Assembly: GCA_041619575.1 (NCBI GenBank) | Contig: JBFKDP010000250.1 | Location: 1-6,093 of the forward strand | From: Litorivivens sp041619575 | Lineage (GTDB): Bacteria > Pseudomonadota > Gammaproteobacteria > Pseudomonadales > Spongiibacteraceae | Direction of reading: 5' to 3' | Length of the DNA: 6,093 nucleotides | Part shown: positions 1 to 5,916 of the stretch, one piece after another | Position numbering within the stretch: the stretch's first letter is position 1 | Layout of the letters: each line of letters opens with the position of its first letter | Notes under the pieces: generated by a model | The model's input: only the letters and a program-made list of their open reading frames with translations | Databases searched by the model: none | Told to the model about the DNA's origin: nothing | Position numbers and translations under genes: made by a program

Positions 1-43
1 GCTGAACATCATCGCCAAACGCATTATTGGCCTGCCAGACTGA
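1..43 (+). CDS. Acyl-CoA dehydrogenase, C-terminal end only (5' part lies outside the window)
   Basis: The frame beginning at base 2 reads LNIIAKRIIGLPD and stops at TGA (41-43). This ending (LNIIAxRxxGLP) is typical of the larger, catalytically competent acyl-CoA dehydrogenases that are encoded beside a smaller partner subunit. The stop is 24 bases before the next start on the same strand, and the next gene is also an acyl-CoA dehydrogenase, so the two are very likely co-transcribed and may form one enzyme. Only 13 residues are visible. The family call rests on this short tail plus the neighbour, and the active-site residues cannot be checked from here. Confidence 0.7.
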   Translation, partial: LNIIAKRIIGLPD

Positions 44-67
44 GTCCAGGCTTGAGGAGAAATTAGA

Positions 68-1207
68 ATGCCCTTGGTATTGAACGAAGAACAGCGCCTG
101 CTCAAAGACACAGCAAGCGAATTTTTAAGCAAACACGCTCCTGTTGAAGCGCTGCGTAAACTGCGCGACAGCAAAGACGAAATTGGCTACGACAACAACC
201 TTTGGCAGCAAATGGTTGAACTTGGCTGGGCCGGCATCACCCTGCCTGAAGAATACGATGGTCTGGATTTCGGCTTTATGGGCCTCGGCGCGATTATTGA
301 AGAGAGCGGCCGCCGCCTGACAGCCTCTCCGCTCTTCTCCACAGTTGTTCTGGGCGCATCGGCAATTTTGCTGGGCGGTAGCGACGACCAGAAACAAACT
401 CTGCTTCCACAGGTTGCCACCGGTCAGCTGACGCTGGCTCTGGCGCTTGAAGAATCCAGCCACCACCGCCCCGTCCAGATCAGTGTCAAAGCCGAGAGCG
501 ATGGCAACGGTTATCGACTTAGTGGCCAGAAAGTATCCGTGATTGATGGTGCCAGTGCCGACAAATTAATTGTTGCTGCCCGCACTAATGGCAGCGCAGG
601 CAGCACTGACGGCATCACCCTGTTTCTGGTCGATGGTAGCGCCGAGGGCGTGCAGCGTTCACGTCGCTGGATGGCTGACAGCCGTGCACTTGCCGATATC
701 AGACTCGATAATGTGCAACTCGACGCCCAGGCTGTGATTGGCGAAGTCGACAAAGGCTGGGCGATTCTGGACGCGACGCTGGACCGTGGCCGCATCTGCC
801 TGGCAGCAGAAATGCTCGGCGGCATTCTGGAATGTTTCGAACGCACAGTCGCCTATCTCAAGGAGCGCGAGCAATTTGGCGTCAAGATCGGTTCTTTTCA
901 GGCGCTGAAACACCGTGCTGCCCATATGTACACTGAAATCGAGATGGCAAAATCCGTTTTGCTCGACGCATTCAGTGCCATTGACGAAGGCCGCGCTGAC
1001 CTGTCGCAAATGGCAAGTCTCGCAAAAGCGACGCTGAATGATCTCTACTACCTGGTAAGTAATGAAGCCGTACAGATGCACGGCGGCATTGGTGTGACTG
1101 ATGAGCTTGAAATCGGCTTCTTCCTGAAGCGCTCTCGTATGGCTATCCAGCTTCTGGGTGACAGCGGTTTCCACCGCGACCGTTACGCGACACTTTGTGG
1201 CTACTAA
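68..1207 (+). CDS. Acyl-CoA dehydrogenase family protein, probable non-catalytic subunit of a heteromeric enzyme
   Basis: 379 residues, the usual length. Acyl-CoA dehydrogenases are cytoplasmic FAD enzymes that introduce the alpha,beta double bond in acyl-CoA oxidation. The N-terminal helical domain spans about 1-115, the middle beta domain about 120-220, and the C-terminal helical domain about 230-379. FAD-contact motif REQFG is at 267-271, followed by the conserved FQALKH stretch; QMHGGIG is at 336-342. Ungapped comparison with medium-chain acyl-CoA dehydrogenase from the GG pair places the catalytic glutamate of YEGT at Leu363 (LLGD, 362-365). The alternative helix-G position used by isovaleryl-CoA dehydrogenase is Gly241. 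Both therefore lack Glu, as in one subunit of the mycobacterial FadE28-FadE29 type alpha2beta2 enzymes. The ending GDSGFHRDR fits that subunit group. ATG at 68 has AGGAGA seven bases upstream. The substrate is not visible; a sterol side chain or another bulky acyl-CoA is inference. Confidence 0.9.
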   Translation: MPLVLNEEQRLLKDTASEFLSKHAPVEALRKLRDSKDEIGYDNNLWQQMVELGWAGITLPEEYDGLDFGFMGLGAIIEESGRRLTASPLFSTVVLGASAILLGGSDDQKQTLLPQVATGQLTLALALEESSHHRPVQISVKAESDGNGYRLSGQKVSVIDGASADKLIVAARTNGSAGSTDGITLFLVDGSAEGVQRSRRWMADSRALADIRLDNVQLDAQAVIGEVDKGWAILDATLDRGRICLAAEMLGGILECFERTVAYLKEREQFGVKIGSFQALKHRAAHMYTEIEMAKSVLLDAFSAIDEGRADLSQMASLAKATLNDLYYLVSNEAVQMHGGIGVTDELEIGFFLKRSRMAIQLLGDSGFHRDRYATLCGY

Positions 1208-1217
1208 TCACTTCGAC

Positions 1218-1235
1218 GGGGGCTATTCAGCCCCC
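1218..1235. terminator. GC-rich hairpin between convergent genes (possible bidirectional terminator)
   Basis: GGGGGCT (1218-1224), a four-base loop ATTC, then AGCCCCC (1229-1235) form a perfect 7-bp stem. It lies directly after the acyl-CoA dehydrogenase stop (1205-1207) and overlaps the stop codon of the convergent peptidase gene (1223-1225). Neither strand has a T-run after the stem, so it is not a textbook intrinsic terminator. It may still act as a 3' end stabiliser, or as a pause or Rho-associated end for both transcripts. Confidence 0.5.
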
Positions 1236-2203
1236 CACCGCGCCCGCTGACCCCGCACATCCACGTGCACAAAGGGGCCATGATAGGCGTTACTGTTGTA
1301 GGCACCAACGCCACCTGTCAGGTCTGGGCGCGAATATTTTTTCACATATACATCCGCCCATTGATATAACAGCATCGCGTCAGCTTTTGTAATGCGGCCG
1401 TCGCCATTCAAGTCATCCATAACGCCGTCGGCCGGATTTACATCGATATAGATATCGGCCGCGCCGCCCCAAAGGTGTCGACTATTGGCCACATTTTTAA
1501 TTTGTGCATTGTAATAAGGAGTGCGGTAACCACTCATCACATGAAAGCTATCCGTGCGTATACCACGTGCATTGACGTCCGCAAGCAAACCCTCAAGCTT
1601 AACCAGTAGTGCCGGTCGCAAAACCAGATATTTCGGATACGCACTGGCCTGCTTACAAAGAAATTGGCCCAGCGTGAAATGCGGTGAAACCGCCAGTGAC
1701 CGATTCGCCTCAGTCACTTCGATATAGCCCCGCGGCGGCAGGTACTCGGCAAGACCTTTGTAAGGCGTGCTCGGATAGCTGCCAATTCGATACTTATTCA
1801 ACTCACCATTACGCACTGCAGTGGCCGGCACCAGGGTAAACAGGGTAATACTCATAGCACGGGAACCGTCTTCGGCCCGTTTGATAAGTATCTGACCAGT
1901 GCCTGCTTTACCCGGTGCCCTGATACGCCAGAGTCCAGCAGCCTCAGGCTTTACCAGCTGCCCTTCGTGATACACACGATAGCTCGCCTTGGGCTCACTT
2001 CGCGTAATTTTCAGTGTCACGGCTTCATTGGGCAGTGCAGTCGTAAAAAAATCACGGTAACTGGAAACCAGGCCTTTGATTTCCACGGCAAGCCCCACGC
2101 GACCAGAGTCAAAAGGCGTAGCGACAGCACCACCTACAGACAGTGGCAATGCAAAAAACACAACAATCACAAGCCTGCACAGGCCCGCATAAATTTCCGT
2201 CAT
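1223..2203 (-). CDS. Exported M15/DUF882 (YcbK/MepK-like) zinc peptidase with embedded EF-hand loop
   Basis: 326 residues from ATG at 2203. Signal peptide: MTEIYAGLCR, a hydrophobic stretch at about 11-25, probable cleavage after AVA near residue 28; so periplasmic. About 30-150 is a beta-rich region with no family I recognise. The C-terminal part (about 170-326) is the M15 D-Ala-D-Ala-peptidase-like fold: SGYRTPYYN (224-232), SRH...D with His243 and Asp250, and HVD with His313 as the third zinc ligand, ending RGQRARW. E. coli MepK (YcbK) cleaves peptidoglycan cross-links including the 3-3 type and lies beside ldtD. The same pairing here supports a related role, but the exact bond cut is inference. 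An EF-hand-type loop with D264, N266, D268, G269, I271 and D275 sits between the second and third zinc ligands. An in-frame TTG at 2245 would overlap the upstream stop but has no ribosome-binding site. The gene is 38 bases after the L,D-transpeptidase and probably translated from the same mRNA. Confidence 0.85.
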   Translation of the reverse strand: MTEIYAGLCRLVIVVFFALPLSVGGAVATPFDSGRVGLAVEIKGLVSSYRDFFTTALPNEAVTLKITRSEPKASYRVYHEGQLVKPEAAGLWRIRAPGKAGTGQILIKRAEDGSRAMSITLFTLVPATAVRNGELNKYRIGSYPSTPYKGLAEYLPPRGYIEVTEANRSLAVSPHFTLGQFLCKQASAYPKYLVLRPALLVKLEGLLADVNARGIRTDSFHVMSGYRTPYYNAQIKNVANSRHLWGGAADIYIDVNPADGVMDDLNGDGRITKADAMLLYQWADVYVKKYSRPDLTGGVGAYNSNAYHGPFVHVDVRGQRARWGAE

Positions 2204-2211
2204 CGTCTCAG

Positions 2212-2216
2212 CCCTC
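2212..2216 (-). promoter_or_regulatory. Ribosome-binding site that fixes the peptidase start
   Basis: On the minus strand GAGGG lies eight bases before ATG at 2203. The more distant in-frame TTG at 2245 has no purine-rich sequence before it, and using it would put 14 charged, cysteine-containing residues ahead of an otherwise normal signal peptide. This favours the ATG. Confidence 0.65.
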
Positions 2217-2241
2217 TGCTGACATGGATGGCACAGCGCCC

Positions 2242-3891
2242 TCAAGGTGAGGTCGGTGCCGCGTGGGAATTGAGCGCCTGCATCAATCGCAGGTCTCGCT
2301 GGTATAGATCTTTGCGAAATTGCAGCCGACCCTCTTCATCGACCCAGGCTGTCCAGTACTGAAGGTGCACAGGCATCGGTGTTTTCAGGTAAACCGTCGT
2401 CAGGTTTTGCTCTTGAATCACCCTATTGATACGCTCGCGATTCCAGTCGGGACTATCCTGCAACAGCATTTGCGCCAAATCCAGCGGACTCTCAACGCGA
2501 ATGCAGCCCGAACTAAATGAGCGCTCTGTCTCGTCAAACAGTTCTCTGGCGGGTGTGTCGTGTAAATAGACGTCAAACTTATTGGGGAACATGAATTTGA
2601 CTTGCCCCATCGCATTTTGTGGCCCTGGTGCCTGCACCAGTTGATAGGGCAAATTTCGACGTGACAGGGCGCGCCAGTCAACGCTCTCCGGCACAACCTC
2701 GGTCCGGTCTGCCCCCCAACCTCGGTAAACTTTGAAGCCCAATCGAGAAATATAGGAAGGATCGCGAATAATCTCGGGGATTTTGTCTTCAATCAGAAGC
2801 TTTTTGGGTACTGTCCACGTTGGATTAAAGACGATATAGCGGATTCTGTCGCTGAATACCGGAGTTCGTCGAAACGGTCGCCCAACAATCACCCGGTAAC
2901 GTTTTTCCACCGTTTCCCTGTGTACAACCGACAAATCAAAGCCTGCAATATTGACCAGAATGTGGGTTTCGCCGAGTTCATCCGGCAGCCAGCGCCAACG
3001 CTCTAGGTTCACATCGATCTGCTTTAAGCGTTTCTCGGGAGTTACGTTCAGTGCATTCAGTGTTGCCGTACCCACCACCCCATCGGCTTCCAAACCGTGG
3101 CGACGCTGGAAGGCACGCACTGCGGCTGCAAGATTTTCATCATAGTAGTCAGGCTCATCCTGCATTTCCGCATCGGCGTGCGCGGCCACATAATCGCCCA
3201 ACAAACTTAGGCGCTCTCGCAGTAAGCTCACCCGCGGATCGTGCAACGAGGGCTTGAGTGCCGCTCCAGGTGGCAGTTTCGGCCAGGGCTGACCGATAAG
3301 AGCTTCCACCTGCGCACGGGCTAGGAGCAGTCGCCGGTATCCCGCCTGCTGGGGTCGCAATTGCTGAAGCGTGTCGGCAATTCTGGCATTCGCCAGGGCA
3401 GCTTGCAGCAGGGGCTCGATTAGCCGCTGTCGTCGATTGGCCAACCATTCCGCATCAATAGTTTCAGGGTTCACCTTGCCTTCCAGCATATGGGAGGCCA
3501 GCAACAAAAAACTGTCGGTTAACAGCAGGTCCCGGTCAACTTGCTCGGCAGCACTCAAGCCTTCACTGCCCAGCTGCTCGAACCGACGCAATGCCTGAAA
3601 GTGGTAATCGGCTGGATTAAAACCTTCGGCAGCAACGCTGATCAATGTAGCTTGATAGGCGTCGCGATCTTCTGCCCGCGTCCAGGCCAATGAGTAATTG
3701 CGCTGGCTGTAGAACCGCGAGAGCGCGATTCTCGCCAGCAGCGGTTCGCCTGAGGCCTGCGCCACGTAGCCCGCTTGCAGGGCTTCCACCCGCTGGCGCA
3801 GAGCATCATTAGCCAAGGCGACAACAGGCATCACTGCGAGAGTGCACAATGCAATCAGGGCTCGACATCGCAATCTATTCAAAACGTACAC
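2242..3891 (-). CDS. L,D-transpeptidase, LdtD/YcbB-like (YkuD domain with peptidoglycan-binding domain)
   Basis: 549 residues from GTG. Residues 1-27 are a signal peptide ending ALA|ND, so the enzyme is periplasmic. Residues about 28-240 form the helical scaffold typical of YcbB-like proteins. About 248-282 is a peptidoglycan-binding type 1 domain (AVRAFQRRHGL, DGVVGTATLNALN). About 309-480 is the YkuD catalytic domain with His444 in HDTP and the nucleophile Cys463 in SSGCIRV, with Arg465 intact. About 370-420 is the capping insertion seen in YcbB proteins. E. coli LdtD, about 615 residues, makes 3-3 cross-links and exchanges D-amino acids; this protein is somewhat shorter but complete. The downstream M15 peptidase makes this a synthesis/hydrolysis pair. 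The start is uncertain: GTG at 3891 has only a weak GAGCAG upstream, while TTG at codon 4 has GATGAGG eight bases before it. An in-frame TGA shortly upstream rules out a longer protein. Confidence 0.93.
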   Translation of the reverse strand: MYVLNRLRCRALIALCTLAVMPVVALANDALRQRVEALQAGYVAQASGEPLLARIALSRFYSQRNYSLAWTRAEDRDAYQATLISVAAEGFNPADYHFQALRRFEQLGSEGLSAAEQVDRDLLLTDSFLLLASHMLEGKVNPETIDAEWLANRRQRLIEPLLQAALANARIADTLQQLRPQQAGYRRLLLARAQVEALIGQPWPKLPPGAALKPSLHDPRVSLLRERLSLLGDYVAAHADAEMQDEPDYYDENLAAAVRAFQRRHGLEADGVVGTATLNALNVTPEKRLKQIDVNLERWRWLPDELGETHILVNIAGFDLSVVHRETVEKRYRVIVGRPFRRTPVFSDRIRYIVFNPTWTVPKKLLIEDKIPEIIRDPSYISRLGFKVYRGWGADRTEVVPESVDWRALSRRNLPYQLVQAPGPQNAMGQVKFMFPNKFDVYLHDTPARELFDETERSFSSGCIRVESPLDLAQMLLQDSPDWNRERINRVIQEQNLTTVYLKTPMPVHLQYWTAWVDEEGRLQFRKDLYQRDLRLMQALNSHAAPTSP

Positions 3892-3942
3892 CTCATCAAA
3901 CTGCTCGTTTCACCAATAAGCCTGCGATGCGCTGTTTTCGGA

Positions 3943-3970
3943 CAAAAAAAAGCGCTCTAGAGAGCGCTTT
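3943..3970 (-). terminator. Strong intrinsic terminator of the DUF3012-type lipoprotein gene
   Basis: Read on the minus strand, AAAGCGCTC, loop TCTA and GAGCGCTTT form a perfect 9-bp stem, followed by an uninterrupted T-run of eight counting the last bases of the stem. It begins about 20 bases after the lipoprotein stop at 3992 and lies 50 bases before the L,D-transpeptidase start. It should insulate the cell-wall operon from the genes to its right, which implies that the transpeptidase has its own promoter within about 3892-3945. Confidence 0.88.
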
Positions 3971-3991
3971 AATCTAACACCTGCATACTAT

Positions 3992-4150
3992 TTAGAAAAT
4001 ACAGTGTTTTGTGTAATCTGCCGCTTCATTGCCGGTCCACTCACCCTTGGGTTTCGCTTCCATATCCTGACACCAGGCATCACTACCAACTTCGGGTGCA
4101 CAAGCCGCGAGCAGTGTTACTACTGCCAATGCCATCAATTTCCGATACAT
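3992..4150 (-). CDS. Small DUF3012-type lipoprotein
   Basis: 52 residues from ATG at 4150, which has GGAG eight bases upstream (4159-4162). Residues 1-16 are a lipoprotein signal peptide with lipobox LAAC and acceptor Cys17. Ala at +2 of the mature protein favours the outer membrane under the usual Lol rule. The mature part is only 36 residues and carries PEVGSDAWC and KPKGEWTGNEAADY, which I recognise as the conserved blocks of DUF3012, a gammaproteobacterial family of unknown function. Cys27 and Cys50 could form a disulfide in the periplasm. An upstream extension of this reading frame to 4267 has no ribosome-binding site and would bury the signal peptide, so the short form is chosen. A weak promoter candidate lies upstream (CTGTCA, 17 bases, TCTACA on the minus strand). 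The family name is recalled from memory, not searched. Confidence 0.82.
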   Translation of the reverse strand: MYRKLMALAVVTLLAACAPEVGSDAWCQDMEAKPKGEWTGNEAADYTKHCIF

Positions 4151-4315
4151 AGGGTCTTCTCCATTGTGTACAAGGCCGCTCGCAGAGCAGCCTGTAGATT
4201 TTCTGGCAGGAAAACTGACAGAACAGCTGGACAAATCAAACGTCAGATTCAGCGCCAGCCTCGGCATTCAGTATCCCACGGTCGCAGGTGCGGCCCGGTT
4301 AACAAAACGCGAAAA

Positions 4316-4489
4316 TCAGGCCTCAATCATATCGAAGTCAAACTTGCTGATACCGCAATCCGGGCATTCCCAGTCTTCCGGCACATCGTCCCACTTGGTT
4401 CCTGGTGCAATACCATCATCCGGGAGTCCTTCTGCCTCATCATAAATGAAGCCACAGATAACACACTCCCACTTCTTAAACTCGCTCAT
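4316..4489 (-). CDS. Rubredoxin
   Basis: 57 residues from ATG at 4489, preceded by GGAG six bases upstream (4496-4499). This is a complete single-domain rubredoxin: a mononuclear Fe(Cys)4 protein that carries one electron in the cytoplasm. The iron ligands are Cys9 and Cys12 (CVICG) and Cys42 and Cys45 (CPDCG). The conserved Tyr16, GLPDDGIAPGT and W33/W40 aromatic core are all present. The acidic sequence and the CPDCGxxKxxFxM ending resemble the rubredoxins that serve alkane hydroxylases or rubredoxin reductases in Pseudomonas-like bacteria. No such partner is in the window, so the redox partner is unknown. The reading frame is open back to 4558, but the extension would cross the predicted promoter, so the short form is preferred. 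It stands as its own unit between the dehydrogenase and the lipoprotein. Confidence 0.95.
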   Translation of the reverse strand: MSEFKKWECVICGFIYDEAEGLPDDGIAPGTKWDDVPEDWECPDCGISKFDFDMIEA

Positions 4490-4525
4490 TCCGATCTCCA
4501 TCCAGGTCGTCACTGCTCGGTTGAG

Positions 4526-4550
4526 GGCGGGATTATAGCACCCACCCGCC
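4526..4550. repeat. Inverted repeat flanking the rubredoxin -10 box
   Basis: GGCGGG (4526-4531) and CCCGCC (4545-4550) are perfect 6-base inverted arms separated by 13 bases that contain the -10 hexamer. This could be an operator half-site pair covering the promoter, or a chance GC-rich palindrome. It is not followed by a T-run on either strand, so it is not an obvious terminator of the upstream dehydrogenase gene. Confidence 0.4.
4532..4540 (-). promoter_or_regulatory. Extended -10 promoter element for rubredoxin
   Basis: The minus strand reads TGCTATAAT: a perfect TATAAT hexamer with the TG of an extended -10. A start of transcription near 4525 would give a leader of about 36 bases ending at the rubredoxin ATG. 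No good -35 hexamer is visible 16-18 bases upstream, which is consistent with extended -10 promoters. The element sits in the loop of the inverted repeat at 4526-4550. Confidence 0.6.
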
Positions 4551-4623
4551 ATCGACACAGCTTGCAGAAACGGCCAAGGTCACAGACCATTTTGCCCATT
4601 CAAACAGGATGTGGCACGCGACT

Positions 4624-5856
4624 TTAGTCAGCGCTTTTCACTGTCAGGCGGTAGACAGCACCGGCATAGTCATCAGACAGATAGAGGTACCCCTTGCTGT
4701 CTTCCTCAATATCCACAGGCCGCCCAACAATTTCAGAGCCCGTCCAGAACCCGTCCACCACGGTTTTTGACGCCACTTCGCCATCGTCTCCCCACTGCAA
4801 GAGCTCGACGCGATACCCGTCGAGTTCCGAGCGATTCCAGGAACCATGCAAAGCCATCAAGGCCGAGCGCGGGAAGGCCTGCCGCAGGGCTGGATGCTCG
4901 AAAAAGTGCAAACCCAAAGGCGTCGTGTGAGCCGGTATACCCAGCATCGGGTCGAGCGCCTGAGCGTCAGCTGGCATTTGATGGCCAAAGTCAGGGTCCC
5001 TATCACCAAAATCGTTGACATAGGGCCAGCCGTAAAAACCCCCTTGAACTATCAGGTTAAGCTCGTCCACCGGGTAGTCGTCTCCCAGCAGGTCTCGGCT
5101 GATATCCCCGGCGTATAAATGCTGATTCCAGGGCGCCCAGTCGAAACCGGTCGAATTACGCAGACCCCGGGCGTAGATTTGGGCATCGCTGCCATCGGGT
5201 TTCACCCGCATCAGCGTACCGCGCCGCTCATCCTTTTCGATACATACATTGCAGCTCGACCCGACATTGAAATAGAGCCAGCCATCTGGCCCCAGAGCGA
5301 GACTTTTCGCCCAATGATTGCCGCCACCCGGCAAGCCAGTAACCAGGCGTTGATAATCGCCTTCTACACGCGCCATGTCGGAATTAAATCGAATACGTCC
5401 AATGGCATCCTGCTCTGCGATATACAACCAGTCACCGAGCAGCTCAATACCGTGCGGCATATTGAGGTCGCCAATAAGAATCTGCCGACCATCAGAGCGA
5501 GCATCACCATCGGCATCCGACTGCAGCAGAACCACATCGCCTTTGCGCGGTCGCGACACCAACACATCGTCTTTCTCGGTTACCTGCAGCCAGCGGGCAT
5601 TGGGAAGATCAGCCGCAAAGAGCTGAATCTCAAAACCTTCGTCAATGCGCAAGGTCTCTTTCAGCAGTGCCTCTTCCGGCGTCTCAATGCCCGCCCCCGT
5701 GATTGCATTGAGGATAACCCGGAAATCACCGACTTGGGGAGCAACGTAGCGCTGGAAAAGAAACGCGCCGAGCACTGTCAGTAACACAAGCGGTACGAGC
5801 ACATATTTAACCAGAGCAAAGCCTGCACTGCGCGCGTTCCACGAATAATTAAGCAT
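4624..5856 (-). CDS. Membrane-anchored sorbosone/glucose dehydrogenase-like beta-propeller protein (probable PQQ enzyme)
   Basis: 410 residues from ATG at 5856 with AGGAG five bases upstream (5862-5866). One hydrophobic helix lies at about 17-35, with basic residues before it and no clear signal-peptidase site, so the protein is probably anchored in the inner membrane with the rest in the periplasm. Residues about 65-405 form the soluble glucose/sorbosone dehydrogenase six-bladed propeller (COG2133 type). Family landmarks are a calcium-loop-like DADGDARSD (114-122), GGGNHW with candidate catalytic His181, GSSCNVC (199-205), GLRNSTGF (231-238), GGFYGWPY (272-279) and HGSWNR (337-342). Soluble members oxidise aldoses or sorbosone with PQQ, passing electrons to quinone or dye acceptors. 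The true substrate is unknown here, and many family members are uncharacterised. Cys202 and Cys205 may form a disulfide. The preceding minus-strand partial gene ends 60 bases upstream, so co-transcription is possible. Confidence 0.87.
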   Translation of the reverse strand: MLNYSWNARSAGFALVKYVLVPLVLLTVLGAFLFQRYVAPQVGDFRVILNAITGAGIETPEEALLKETLRIDEGFEIQLFAADLPNARWLQVTEKDDVLVSRPRKGDVVLLQSDADGDARSDGRQILIGDLNMPHGIELLGDWLYIAEQDAIGRIRFNSDMARVEGDYQRLVTGLPGGGNHWAKSLALGPDGWLYFNVGSSCNVCIEKDERRGTLMRVKPDGSDAQIYARGLRNSTGFDWAPWNQHLYAGDISRDLLGDDYPVDELNLIVQGGFYGWPYVNDFGDRDPDFGHQMPADAQALDPMLGIPAHTTPLGLHFFEHPALRQAFPRSALMALHGSWNRSELDGYRVELLQWGDDGEVASKTVVDGFWTGSEIVGRPVDIEEDSKGYLYLSDDYAGAVYRLTVKSAD

Positions 5857-5916
5857 GAAAACTCCTGTAACGTATAAGGACTTCAGGCCAACAGCCTACA
5901 ATGATTCGCGGCTGTT

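Noticed and set aside
659..1174. 171-codon open frame on the minus strand inside the acyl-CoA dehydrogenase
   Set aside because: It is the reverse-complement shadow of a conserved gene, with no ribosome-binding site or family resemblance noted.
2204..2245. Extension of the M15 peptidase to a TTG start overlapping the transpeptidase stop
   Set aside because: The overlap is attractive for translational coupling, but there is no ribosome-binding site before the TTG. The ATG at 2203 has GAGGG at good spacing and starts a normal signal peptide.
4201..4219. Near-identical heptamers CTGGCAG and CTGACAG five bases apart upstream of the lipoprotein gene
   Set aside because: Too short and each nearly self-palindromic. 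There is no further copy in the window, so chance is the simplest explanation.
4578..4595. Small GGTC/GACC hairpin after the beta-propeller dehydrogenase, followed by ATTTT on the plus strand
   Set aside because: The stem is only four base pairs, and the T-rich side is on the strand opposite to the gene it would need to terminate.
4004..4627. 207-codon open frame on the plus strand spanning the lipoprotein and rubredoxin genes
   Set aside because: It is antisense to two clearly recognised small genes and the rubredoxin promoter. Its product has irregular composition, and the frame simply reflects their reverse complement.
5119..5784. 221-codon open frame on the plus strand opposite the beta-propeller dehydrogenase
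   Set aside because: It lies wholly antisense to a well-supported gene with recognisable motifs, and its translation shows no family, signal or domain. Long antisense frames are common opposite genes of this composition.
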